A stretch of 50,019 bases of DNA from Martinezella tropici (GTDB taxonomy: Bacteria; Pseudomonadota; Alphaproteobacteria; Rhizobiales; Rhizobiaceae): assembly GCF_003287875.1 (NCBI RefSeq), contig NZ_QMKK01000049.1, forward strand, positions 1 through 50,019. Direction: 5' to 3'. This document shows positions 35,015 through 43,270 of this stretch, in pieces. Made by a program: the position numbers and the translations under genes. Under the pieces are notes generated by a model. The model did no database searches and was not told the origin of the DNA. It saw only the letters and a list, made by a program, of their open reading frames with translations. The first letter of the stretch is position 1; each line of letters starts with the position of its first letter.

Positions 35015-35043
35015 TTGCGCGCTGCACAAATTAGCATCATAAC
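35015..35043 (+). promoter_or_regulatory. Predicted promoter of sRNA 2
   Basis: TTGCGC (35015-35020), 17-nt spacer, CATAAC (35038-35043); start predicted near 35050. Confidence 0.6.
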
Positions 35044-35049
35044 GCACAC

Positions 35050-35166
35050 AGCTGATGCACACGGTGGCTTTTCCTCCCAGTTCCACCGCATTGGCTGTTC
35101 CCCTCTGGAGGTTTTGACCTTCACACCTATAAGGGCCCTGGTTTACTCCGGTGGCCCTCTTTTTTT
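35050..35166 (+). ncRNA. abcR: AbcR-type small RNA, copy 2
   Basis: About 117 nt, nearly identical to copy 1: the first 66 nt match exactly, then there is one T fewer in a T-run and a few substitutions. The same anti-Shine-Dalgarno stretch is present. The terminator has arms AGGGCC (35132-35137) and GGCCCT (35153-35158) followed by CTTTTTTT. Unlike copy 1 its promoter -10 is CATAAC and its operator is less symmetric, which could give different expression. Separate promoter and terminator show it is an independent transcript, not a processed tail of copy 1. Confidence 0.85.
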
Positions 35167-35229
35167 GCCCAATTTCTAAGCAGCCGCGCCTGCAGCCCTG
35201 CCGAAAATAATGTTCAATGTCGCCCTTGA

Positions 35230-35272
35230 TATATCGAAATCCGTCGATACATAAATCGGGATTATTCGATAT
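35230..35272. promoter_or_regulatory. Candidate ArsR operator region
   Basis: Near-perfect dyad TATATCGA-N6-TCGATACA (35230-35251) and a further TTCGATAT (35265-35272), giving three TATCGA/TCGATA elements with the two plus-oriented ones 22 bp apart. It ends 15 bp before the arsR start, where a repressor of the operon would bind. Confidence 0.5.
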
Positions 35273-35287
35273 GGCTTGGTGAACACC

Positions 35288-35581
35288 ATGGACAAGAACG
35301 AGATATTGAAGGCTTTGGCCAATCCGGCAAGGCTCGAAATCCTCAACCACCTCAAAGATCCGGAGACCCATTTCCCGACCCAGGAACACCCGCTGGAACT
35401 TGGTGTCTGCGCTAGCCAGTTCGAGCGCTGCGGTCTCTCGCAATCCACCGTCTCGGCCCATCTCGGCACGCTCCACCGCGCCGGCCTGGTGACGACACGG
35501 CGCCTTGGCCAGTGGATTTTCTATAAGCGCAACGAAGAAACCATCGCCGAATTCCTTGAAGCCATGCAGAAGGAACTCTGA
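35288..35581 (+). CDS. ArsR family winged-helix repressor
   Basis: 97 residues. ArsR fold: LKALANPARLEILNHLKDP at the start, recognition helix LSQSTVSAHLGTLHRAGLV, wing VTTRRLGQWIFYKRN. Two cysteines in ELGVCASQFERCGLS lie just before the recognition helix, close to where ArsR/SmtB proteins sense metals or thiol-reactive compounds, though the classical ELCVCDL motif is absent. First gene of an operon with an MFS exporter (2-nt gap) and an Old Yellow Enzyme, which suggests sensing of an electrophile or drug and not arsenic (inference). Confidence 0.93.
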   Translation: MDKNEILKALANPARLEILNHLKDPETHFPTQEHPLELGVCASQFERCGLSQSTVSAHLGTLHRAGLVTTRRLGQWIFYKRNEETIAEFLEAMQKEL

Positions 35582-35583
35582 TC

Positions 35584-36750
35584 ATGCCTCTTGCACTCCT
35601 CGTTCTCGCGCTCAGCTCCTTTGCCATCGGCACGACGGAATTCGTCATCATGGGACTGCTGCCGGAGGTTGCCTCGGATCTCGCGGTCACCATTCCACAG
35701 GCCGGTTGGTTGGTCACCGGCTATGCGCTGGCCGTCGCCATCGGTGCGCCGATCATGGCTGTCTCGACCGCCCATCTGCGCCGGCGGTCGGCGCTGATCA
35801 TGCTGATGGGCTTCTTCATCCTCGGCAATCTTCTCTGCGCCATCGCCCCGAACTATTGGATTTTGATGATCGCCCGTATCGTCACCGCCCTTTGCCACGG
35901 CGCCTTCTTCGGCATCGGTTCGGTCGTCGCGGCCAGCCTGGTGCCGGAAGACCGCAAGGCCCGCGCCGTCGCTTTGATGTTTACCGGCCTGACGCTTGCC
36001 AACGTGCTTGGCGTTCCTCTCGGCACGGCATTTGGCCAGGCTTTCGGCTGGCGCGCGCCGTTCTGGATCGTCACGCTGCTCGGCGTCGCCTCGATCGCTG
36101 GACTTGTTGCCGTGCTGCCGAAGAACGAAAAAGCACGCCAGGGCAGCCTTGGCCGCGAAATAGCAGCCTTGCGTGGTCTCGGCCTCTGGCTGGCGCTGCT
36201 GACGACCGTTTTCTTCTCGGCCGCCATGTTCGCGCTTTTCACCTACATCGCCCCGATGCTGCGCGATGTCACGGGCGTTTCGCCCGAAACGGTGACCTGG
36301 ACTCTGCTCTCGATCGGTGTCGGTCTGACCATCGGCAACCTCATCGGCGGCAAGCTCGCGGACTGGCGCCTCGGCACCACGCTTGCCGGTGTCTTCCTGG
36401 CGATCGCGGTGACATCGACGATCTTCAGCGTCACCATCCACTCCCTCGTCGGCGCCGAAATCACCCTCTTCCTGTGGGCTGCGGCCGCTTTCGCTGCCGT
36501 GCCGGCATTGCAGATCAATGTCGTCAACTTCGGCAAGGATGCCCCGAACCTCGTATCGACCATCAATATCGGCGCCTTCAACACCGGTAACGCGCTCGGC
36601 GCCTGGATCGGCGGTGTTGTCATCGACGAGGGCTTTTCCCTGGCTCAGGTGCCGCTCGCCGGCTCGGCCATGGCAATTCTCGGCTTTGTGACAGTCCTGC
36701 TGACCTTTGCCGCCTTGCGTCCCAAGGGCGAAGCCCTCGCTTCGTCCTGA
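35584..36750 (+). CDS. MFS transporter, DHA1/AraJ-like
   Basis: 388 residues, 12 predicted membrane segments. The start LALSSFAIGTTEFVIMGLLPEVASDL is the signature of the AraJ/PbuE/NepI-type DHA1 branch, with the second-half motif NLIGGKLADWRLG. Probably a proton-driven exporter of a small toxic compound. It starts 2 nt after the arsR stop, with AAGGA about 10 nt upstream inside the arsR end, so the genes are co-transcribed. Confidence 0.93.
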   Translation: MPLALLVLALSSFAIGTTEFVIMGLLPEVASDLAVTIPQAGWLVTGYALAVAIGAPIMAVSTAHLRRRSALIMLMGFFILGNLLCAIAPNYWILMIARIVTALCHGAFFGIGSVVAASLVPEDRKARAVALMFTGLTLANVLGVPLGTAFGQAFGWRAPFWIVTLLGVASIAGLVAVLPKNEKARQGSLGREIAALRGLGLWLALLTTVFFSAAMFALFTYIAPMLRDVTGVSPETVTWTLLSIGVGLTIGNLIGGKLADWRLGTTLAGVFLAIAVTSTIFSVTIHSLVGAEITLFLWAAAAFAAVPALQINVVNFGKDAPNLVSTINIGAFNTGNALGAWIGGVVIDEGFSLAQVPLAGSAMAILGFVTVLLTFAALRPKGEALASS

Positions 36751-36797
36751 TATTTTCCCTTCCCCTTCATCCTCCCCCAGTAAAAAGGACCTACTCA

Positions 36798-37910
36798 ATG
36801 ACCAAACTGTTCGAACCAACCAAGCTCGGCGACATCTCCATCGCCAACCGCATCGTCATGGCGCCGCTCACGCGCAATCGCTCGCCGAATGCCGTGCCGA
36901 ACGAGCTGAACGTCAAATATTATGCCCAGCGCGCGACCGCCGGCCTGATCATCACCGAAGCAACGGCGATCACCCATCAGGGTCAGGGCTACGCCAACGT
37001 TCCCGGCCTCTACAGCAAGGAAGCGCTCGACGGCTGGAAGAAGGTAACGGATGCCGTGCATGCCAATGGCGGCAAGATCGTCGTGCAGATGTGGCATGTC
37101 GGTCGTATCTCCCATACGACCCTGCAGCCGAATGGCGGCAAGCCGGTCTCCTCCACTTCCAGGCGTGCTGAAAATTCGAAGACCTATCTGGTCAACAGCG
37201 ACGGCACCGGCGGCTTTACCGACGTTTCCGAACCGCGTGCGCTCGAAACCTCGGAAATCCCGGGCATTGTCGAAGACTATCGCAAGGCTGCCCGCGCTGC
37301 GATCGATGCCGGTTTCGACGGCGTCGAGATCCATGGCGCCAACGGCTACCTGATCGACCAGTTCCTGCGCGGCAACGTCAATGACCGCACCGACCAATAT
37401 GGCGGCTCGATCGAAAACCGTGCCCGCTTCCTGTTCGAAGTGGTCGATGCCGTCACCAAGGAAGTCGGTGCGGGCCGCACCGCGGTCCGCATTTCGCCCG
37501 TCACCTCATCCGGCGATGCCAGCGACCCGGCCCCGCAGCAGCTCTTCACCTATGTCGTCGAAGGCCTGGCGAAGTACGGCCTCGCCTATATCCATGTCAT
37601 CGAAGGCCAGACCGGCGGTAAGCGCGACTCCCTCCCCTTCGATTACGATGCCCTGCATGCAGCCTATCAGGCCGCAGGCGGCAAGGCCGGCTGGATGGTC
37701 AACAATGCCTATACGCGCGAGATGGCGATCGAAGCCGTCGACAACGGCAAGGCCGATGTCGTTGCCTTCGGCAAGCCGTTCATCTCCAATCCGGATCTCG
37801 TCCGCCGCCTGAAGGAAAACGCACCGCTCGCCCAATGGGACCAGGCAACGCTCTACGGCGGCGGCGCCAAGGGCTACGACGACTATCCGGCCCTGGACGA
37901 AGCGGCTTAA
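36798..37910 (+). CDS. Old Yellow Enzyme family alkene reductase (NemA-like)
   Basis: 370 residues, an FMN-dependent ene-reductase that reduces activated double bonds and nitro or nitrate-ester groups with NADPH. Family marks are the start LFEPTKLGDISIANRIVMAP, the substrate-binding His/Asn pair in HGANGYLIDQFLR, and the QYGGSIENRARF segment. AAGGA precedes the start. It completes the arsR-MFS-OYE operon, a pattern suited to detoxifying an electrophile by reduction and export. A strong terminator follows. Confidence 0.95.
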   Translation: MTKLFEPTKLGDISIANRIVMAPLTRNRSPNAVPNELNVKYYAQRATAGLIITEATAITHQGQGYANVPGLYSKEALDGWKKVTDAVHANGGKIVVQMWHVGRISHTTLQPNGGKPVSSTSRRAENSKTYLVNSDGTGGFTDVSEPRALETSEIPGIVEDYRKAARAAIDAGFDGVEIHGANGYLIDQFLRGNVNDRTDQYGGSIENRARFLFEVVDAVTKEVGAGRTAVRISPVTSSGDASDPAPQQLFTYVVEGLAKYGLAYIHVIEGQTGGKRDSLPFDYDALHAAYQAAGGKAGWMVNNAYTREMAIEAVDNGKADVVAFGKPFISNPDLVRRLKENAPLAQWDQATLYGGGAKGYDDYPALDEAA

Positions 37911-37983
37911 GTAGCGATCCATCTCGCAGGCAGCGCCTTCGCCCGTGGCCAGCCTGACGAACTGTGCTTAACGCCCAAAAAGT

Positions 37984-38014
37984 GCCCTCGCGACGAACCG
38001 TTGCGAGGGCTTTT
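37984..38014 (+). terminator. Terminator of the arsR-MFS-OYE operon
   Basis: 11-bp stem GCCCTCGCGAC / GTTGCGAGGGC with one G-T pair and loop GAACC, followed by TTTTCTATTT. Confidence 0.85.
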
Positions 38015-38106
38015 CTATTTCGGCGCTTGAAAACAGGCGTTGCACAACCGAGCTAAGCAGGCGTGCCGATCGCAAGATCATGATACCCACCTAGCAAAGC
38101 CGATAT

Positions 38107-38910
38107 ATGTTTGAACGCTACATAGACCGTTGGTCGCTGACGCCGGACGGCGATCCCATCATCACCCATTCGAGCCACCTTCTTCCGGTCATCTGGCGGG
38201 ATAAGCCCGCCATGATCAAGGTTGCGCAAAATGTCGACGAGAAGTTCGGCAATCGCGTGCTGCGCTGGTGGGATGGCGAAGGCGCCGCCTTTGTCTACGA
38301 ACATGACGATGACGCCGCCCTCATTGAACGAGCAACCGGCGCAGGCTCGCTGCTCACCATGGCAATGCAGGAAGAAGATGACGAGGCGAGCCGGATCATG
38401 TGTCGCACAGCGGCGAGGCTGCATGCAGGCAAGGCAAAGCCGCTACCGTCGGATCTGGTGCCGCTGGATCGCTGGTTTCGGGAGCTTGAACCGGCGGCAC
38501 GCATCCATGGCGGCATGCTCGCCGCCTGTGCCGATGTGGCCGCACGACTTCTGGCGGATCAACGCGACCAGACCATATTGCACGGCGACATTCACCACGA
38601 AAACATTCTCGATTTCGGCCCCCGCGGCTGGCTCGCTATCGACCCCAAGCGGGTCCATGGCGAGCGCGGTTTCGATTTCGCCAATATCTTCTGCAATCCC
38701 GAACTGCCTATTGTTACGAAGCCGGGCCGCCTGCAACGGCAATTGCCGATCGTCTGTGCCGAGGCGGGCCTCGAACCGAAACGCCTTCTGCAATGGATCA
38801 TCGCCTATGCGGGGCTTTCGGCGACGTGGTTCTTGAGCGATGGCGATACCAAGAATGCGGATTCGGATTTAACCGTCGCTAGCATCGCCTTCTCCGAACT
38901 CAACGCCTGA
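38107..38910 (+). CDS. Aminoglycoside 6-phosphotransferase-like kinase (APH(6) family)
   Basis: 267 residues. The kinase-like Brenner motif is clear: LHGDIHHENILDF with His159, Asp161 and Asn166, then LAIDPKRVHGERGFDFAN, which is very like the StrB/APH(6) pattern. Length fits APH(6). Chromosomal members of this family may act on streptomycin or on an unknown hydroxylated compound; resistance is not shown by sequence. No strong ribosome-binding site precedes the ATG. It stands alone between the OYE terminator and a convergent epimerase-like gene. Confidence 0.88.
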   Translation: MFERYIDRWSLTPDGDPIITHSSHLLPVIWRDKPAMIKVAQNVDEKFGNRVLRWWDGEGAAFVYEHDDDAALIERATGAGSLLTMAMQEEDDEASRIMCRTAARLHAGKAKPLPSDLVPLDRWFRELEPAARIHGGMLAACADVAARLLADQRDQTILHGDIHHENILDFGPRGWLAIDPKRVHGERGFDFANIFCNPELPIVTKPGRLQRQLPIVCAEAGLEPKRLLQWIIAYAGLSATWFLSDGDTKNADSDLTVASIAFSELNA

Positions 38911-38918
38911 CGGCCGGC

Positions 38919-39896
38919 TCATGCCGCAGGCAGGCAGCCGATCGCTGCAAGTGTTGCCTTCACCGCCTCGTCGATCGGTGTATGCGGCTCTTCGCCGAGC
39001 ACGGCCAGCAGCTTGTCATTCCTCATCTGCAGCGGCACCTTCCACAGGTAGCTCATTTCACGCAGCTCCCGCATGAAGGGCACGAAGGGTGCGGCCAGCG
39101 GCACTATTATCCAGGGAAATGCCTTGACCTTCACCGCATGCCCGAGCACACGCCGCACGGCATCGATCATCTGTCTGCCATCGCCATCCCAATGGCCCCG
39201 CATGTGGTAAACCGCGAAAGCAGGCAGTTCACCCCCCTTTTCGATCAGCCGGATCATCGTCTCGGCGACATCGGGCAGATAGGCCCATTGATGCCCGAGA
39301 CCGGCCCTGCCCGGATAGGTGATGGAGCTGACCGGCTTGCCCGGTGTCACCATGGCCTGCGAGAACCAGCTATTGGCACGAGATCCGCCAAAGAAATCGC
39401 CGGCGCGAACAATGATGACAGGCGTATCGCCCCGCTCTGCCGCCGCCTCCAGGCGCCGCTCCATTTCAACGCGAATGGCGCCTTTGCGGGTCTTCGGCCG
39501 CTGCGCGCTGTCCTCCGTAACATGGGGGAACACATCGGGACCGAAATTGTAAACCGTACCGGGCAGCACGATCCGCGCACCGATAGCCTTGGCGGCGGCA
39601 ATAGTGTTATCGAGCATCGGCAGGACGACTTTGCCCCAATTGCGATAACCCGGTGGGTTGACGGCATGCACGATGACGTCAGCACCCTGCGCCGCCTTCA
39701 GAACATCATCCGCCTGCATGGCATCGCCCTGAAACCAGTCGAACTCCGGCTGGCGGCGGGCCGCCTCGGCTGCATTGCGGTTCAGCGCCCGAATGCGCCA
39801 GCCGCGAAGGGCAAGCCCTTCCGCGACTGCACCGCCAATACCGCCGGTCGCGCCGAGTATCAGGGCCGTCTTCGTGCTTTCCTTATGGTTGCTCAT
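38919..39896 (-). CDS. NAD(P)-binding epimerase/NmrA-like protein
   Basis: 325 residues of the extended SDR (atypical) group. Cofactor motif ALILGATGGIGGAVAEGLAL near the N-terminus, then VIVHAVNPPGYRNW and a YNFGPDVFPHV segment in the place of the usual YxxxK region; the catalytic Tyr-Lys pair is not obvious. The ATG at 39896 is used because GGAG lies 6 nt upstream; two closer-spaced ATGs upstream lack this. Divergent from a LysR gene, which probably regulates it. Confidence 0.85.
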   Translation of the reverse strand: MSNHKESTKTALILGATGGIGGAVAEGLALRGWRIRALNRNAAEAARRQPEFDWFQGDAMQADDVLKAAQGADVIVHAVNPPGYRNWGKVVLPMLDNTIAAAKAIGARIVLPGTVYNFGPDVFPHVTEDSAQRPKTRKGAIRVEMERRLEAAAERGDTPVIIVRAGDFFGGSRANSWFSQAMVTPGKPVSSITYPGRAGLGHQWAYLPDVAETMIRLIEKGGELPAFAVYHMRGHWDGDGRQMIDAVRRVLGHAVKVKAFPWIIVPLAAPFVPFMRELREMSYLWKVPLQMRNDKLLAVLGEEPHTPIDEAVKATLAAIGCLPAA

Positions 39897-39988
39897 CGTC
39901 ATCTCCATCTGTTTCGATGGACTGACTATGCTTGGTATCGACGATAAACGAAATTGCGGAAAAATATGCAGATGATATACGTAAATGT

Positions 39989-40903
39989 ATGGAATCACCC
40001 TCTGAACCAAGCTGGGATTTCTATCGCACCTTCCTTGCCGTGCTGCAGCACGGTTCGCTTTCGGCGGCTGCTCGCGATCTCGGCCTGACACAGCCGACGG
40101 TCGGCCGTCATATCGATGCATTGGAAAAGGCGGTCGGCGCCGAACTGTTCACGCGTTCACAGCAGGGCTTGTTGCCGACCGATGCCGCTCTTGCCCTGAA
40201 ACCTTATGCCGAGACGCTGGCCAATACGGCTGCCGCCTTGCTGCGAGCCGCCTCCGGTTCGAAAGACAAGGTCAGCGGCACGGTGCGCATCAGCGCCAGC
40301 GAGGTCATCGGAACGGAAGTGTTGCCAGCGATCCTTGCCGAACTGCAGGCAAAATATCCCGACCTCATTGTCGAGCTGTCCGCTTCCGACACGGTGGAAG
40401 ACCTGCTGCAGCGTGAAGCCGATATTGCCGTGCGCATGGTCGCGCCGGCGCAGGAGGCGTTGCTCTCGCGCCATATCGGCACCATCACCCTCGGCCTTTT
40501 CGCTCATCGCAGCTATATTGAGCGACATGGCAAACCTGAAACCCGTGAGGCTCTGCGCCGGCACAAGCTGATCGGCTTCGATCGCCAGACTGCCTACATA
40601 CGGATGATGCGGAAACGCTATTCGATGCTCGACGGTGTCTCTTTCAGCTTTCGATCCGACCATAGCATCGCATTGCATAATGCTTTGCGCGCCGGTATCG
40701 GCATCGGCTTCTATCAGATGCCCTTGGCAAGACGCGACGCAAGCCTGGTGCACCTGCTGCCCGAAATCGAATTGTCGCTCGACACCTGGGTCGTCATGCA
40801 CGAAAACCTGAAGACATCGCCGCGCTGCCGCGTGACATTTGACGCGCTGGTCGCGGGTTTGCTTACTTACATCAAAGGTAACAACGCGGAGGAACCGTCT
40901 TGA
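39989..40903 (+). CDS. LysR family transcriptional regulator
   Basis: 304 residues. Winged helix FYRTFLAVLQHGSLSAAARDLG with recognition helix QPTVGRHIDALEKAVGAELF, then effector domain from about residue 95. The ATG at 39989 is chosen because the domain begins soon after; the frame is open to an ATG at 39932, which would add 19 residues of no family likeness. Divergent from the epimerase-like gene with 92 bp between. The following gene starts inside its stop codon. Confidence 0.9.
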   Translation: MESPSEPSWDFYRTFLAVLQHGSLSAAARDLGLTQPTVGRHIDALEKAVGAELFTRSQQGLLPTDAALALKPYAETLANTAAALLRAASGSKDKVSGTVRISASEVIGTEVLPAILAELQAKYPDLIVELSASDTVEDLLQREADIAVRMVAPAQEALLSRHIGTITLGLFAHRSYIERHGKPETREALRRHKLIGFDRQTAYIRMMRKRYSMLDGVSFSFRSDHSIALHNALRAGIGIGFYQMPLARRDASLVHLLPEIELSLDTWVVMHENLKTSPRCRVTFDALVAGLLTYIKGNNAEEPS

Positions 40904-41421
40904 CTGTTGGAGCGGCGGTGGAGCTGGTGCCATATGACCCGAACTGGCCGGATGATTTCGAGCGCATCCGAGAGCAGCTCCAACGGTTGCTGGCACCCTA
41001 TGCCGTGACGATCACGCATATCGGCAGCACATCCATTCCCGGCCTCGCGGCAAAACCGCTTATCGATATCGACATCATCCTGCGCGGCTCCGCCGACGTT
41101 CCCGCCGCGACGCAGATTCTGCTGAACCAAGGTTACGAGCCGCGCGGTAACCGCTATGACGATGAAGTCTGGGCGTTCATGCGGCGCGACGGCATGCCGC
41201 CGGAGCGCGTCTATCTTTGTCCGCCAAACAACCGGACGCATGAACGCAGGATGATCTTTCGGGATTATCTTCGGGGACACCCGGCGGAAGCAGCCGCCTA
41301 TGAGAAACTGAAGCTGGAACTCGCCAAAACCTACCGGCACGATGGTGACCGCTATACTGCCGAGAAGCGTCACTTCGTCGAAGCGATCATCGAAAAGGCA
41401 GTTGCCGAACGCCAAGCCTAG
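40900..41421 (+). CDS. GrpB family protein (UPF0157, nucleotidyltransferase fold)
   Basis: 173 residues. It shows the GrpB pattern VELVPYDPNWPDDFERIRE, then the nucleotidyltransferase-like signature HIGSTSIPGLAAKPLIDIDI with the GSTS and DxD elements, and ends with an RHDGDRYTAEKRHFVE segment. Function in bacteria is unclear. The start is TTG at 40900 overlapping the LysR stop as TTGA, with a near-ideal GGAGGA 5 nt upstream, so it is translationally coupled to the regulator. Confidence 0.9.
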   Translation: MTVGAAVELVPYDPNWPDDFERIREQLQRLLAPYAVTITHIGSTSIPGLAAKPLIDIDIILRGSADVPAATQILLNQGYEPRGNRYDDEVWAFMRRDGMPPERVYLCPPNNRTHERRMIFRDYLRGHPAEAAAYEKLKLELAKTYRHDGDRYTAEKRHFVEAIIEKAVAERQA

Positions 41422-41508
41422 GATAGCAGCGCAGCGGTTTTCCGTCCGCAATTGCGGAAGAGCAAAGAGCCAGGACGGTTTGGTGAATCCGTGAAGCGCT
41501 GAACCGCG

Positions 41509-41790
41509 CTAGGCACCAGGCGCCGTATCGATCGGCGGAAAATGCCTCTGGCCGTCGAGAACCTCCGTTTCCGGACGGTCGCCGCCGTCGGCATATTCCT
41601 CATGCCATTTGCCGCTTTCGTCCTGCCAGCTGATTTCGGCCGAGTCGCCGCCGACTTGCTGTTCAGCCGCAACGATCCGCGCGGCCTCCACAGCTTCGGA
41701 ATGCGTGGGAAACGCCTCCGAATACACATCGCGGAAGCGATAGGCCCACCCACCGTCATGCGGCACGATTTCGTAAACGACCTTGACCAT
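41509..41790 (-). CDS. DUF2188 domain protein
   Basis: 93 residues. Pattern VVYEIVPHDGGWAYRF...FPTHSEAVEAARIVAAEQ fits DUF2188, a small domain of unknown function found in many rhizobia. A perfect AAGGAGG precedes the ATG. Monocistronic; convergent with grpB. Confidence 0.9.
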   Translation of the reverse strand: MVKVVYEIVPHDGGWAYRFRDVYSEAFPTHSEAVEAARIVAAEQQVGGDSAEISWQDESGKWHEEYADGGDRPETEVLDGQRHFPPIDTAPGA

Positions 41791-42031
41791 TCAAACCTCC
41801 TTCTCATCTGCCAAGACCTCTGAATCCGGACGTTGCCGGCAGGATCGCGTGCATCTGAGACGGGTTTCGAGGATGCCGCGGCATTTTGGTTGGGCAGACC
41901 TATTCGTGCAGTATTCCATTAAACCGCGCCAACTGCAAATTTCGGCTCCTGCTTAGGCGCTTGATGTGCGAAATCATTGCTTTAGAGTGCAACCGTGAAT
42001 CGGCGCAAAGGTTGGGACAAAGGTCGGGAAA

Positions 42032-43129
42032 GTGGTCGCAGCAAAATGGCTTAGGCAGGAAAAAGCCCTGTTGGTCGCATTGGCAATTGCCGTCATTGCC
42101 TATGTCGGCGAGCATTCCGTGCTCGAAATGGGACAAGCTGCATCGATGATCGCGGCGGCGGCATTGATCGCAACGATTGTGCTGGCTTCCATGCGCGTCG
42201 CTCATCATGCCGAAACCCTTGCCGTCAAGGTCGGCGACCCCTATGGCACGATGATCCTCACCCTGTCGGCTGTCGCCGTCGAAGTCATCATCCTCGCCAT
42301 CATGATGAGCGGGGAAAGCTCGCCGACTCTGGTGCGCGACACGATCTACGCTGCCGTCATGCTCGATATCAATGGCATCCTCGGCCTCGCCGCTCTTCTT
42401 GGCGGCCTGAAACATGGCGAACAGCCCTACAATGACGATTCCAGCAAGACCTATGGCGTGATGATCCTGACAGCCATGGGCATTTCGATGATCGTGCCGG
42501 AATTCATTCCCGATGCGAAATGGCATTATTATTCCGCCTTCACCATCGTCGCGATGATTGCACTCTATGCGCTGTTCCTGCGCATGCAGGTCGGCAAGCA
42601 CAGCTATTTCTTCAGCTACAGCTATCCACGCACCGAGAAGAAGCATGCGGCAGCCGAAGAAGATCACGACGAGGAATCCACCGCCACCTCGATCGCCACC
42701 ATCCTGATCGGCGTCGTGCTGATCGGCTTGCTGGCGGAATTCATGTCGGCCTTCATGGATACCGGCCTCAAGGGCACGGGAGCACCGCCCGCCATCGCGG
42801 CCATCGTCGTCGCGGCGATTTCGGCAGCTCCAGAAATCCTGACGGCATTGCGGGCAGCCCTGCGCAATCGCATGCAGGCAACGGTCAATATCGCGATGGG
42901 CGCCTCGCTATCGACGGTCATCCTGACGGTGCCCGTCATGGAGGCGATTGCGCTTTATACCGGCCAGCCCTTTATCATGGCCATGGCGCCGGTGCAGACG
43001 GTCATGGTGATGATCACGCTGATCGCCGCCGCCATCAACCTCAACGATGGCGAAACCAACGCCATCGAGGGCATGACCCATTTCATTCTCTTCGCCACTT
43101 TTATCATGCTGACAGCGCTCGGACTTTGA
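42032..43129 (+). CDS. chaA: Calcium/cation:proton antiporter (ChaA-like, CaCA superfamily)
   Basis: 365 residues, about 11 membrane segments. The two inverted alpha repeats carry acidic residues in the membrane: SAVAVEVIILAIMMSGE in the first and AISAAPEILTALRAAL in the second. A charged His/Glu/Asp-rich loop (KKHAAAEEDHDEES) separates the halves, as in ChaA/Cax proteins, and may sense or bind cation. Start is GTG at 42032 with AGGTCGGG upstream. Confidence 0.92.
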   Translation: MVAAKWLRQEKALLVALAIAVIAYVGEHSVLEMGQAASMIAAAALIATIVLASMRVAHHAETLAVKVGDPYGTMILTLSAVAVEVIILAIMMSGESSPTLVRDTIYAAVMLDINGILGLAALLGGLKHGEQPYNDDSSKTYGVMILTAMGISMIVPEFIPDAKWHYYSAFTIVAMIALYALFLRMQVGKHSYFFSYSYPRTEKKHAAAEEDHDEESTATSIATILIGVVLIGLLAEFMSAFMDTGLKGTGAPPAIAAIVVAAISAAPEILTALRAALRNRMQATVNIAMGASLSTVILTVPVMEAIALYTGQPFIMAMAPVQTVMVMITLIAAAINLNDGETNAIEGMTHFILFATFIMLTALGL

Positions 43130-43220
43130 TTCGGATTTCAACGACTTACGTCGGTAGCGGGATTCAATTTGCGAAGCCCTTGAATCAGTTGATGAAGACG
43201 AAACCGACAAGCTGAATGCA

Positions 43221-43248
43221 AAAAGCCCGCCATCTCTGGCGGGCTTTT
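43221..43248. terminator. Bidirectional terminator between chaA and aatA
   Basis: Perfect 12-bp stem AAAAGCCCGCCA / TGGCGGGCTTTT with loop TCTC, serving both convergent genes. Confidence 0.9.
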
Positions 43249-43270
43249 CAATTGAACGATTTTGGACCGC

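Noticed and set aside
34784..35166. CRISPR-like or IS-derived repeat
   Set aside because: Only two copies, each with promoter and terminator; no spacer pattern, Cas genes or transposase.
34796..35179. 127-codon frame reading through both repeated units
   Set aside because: It is an internally repetitive translation of the two sRNA genes, which have their own promoters and terminators; not a protein.
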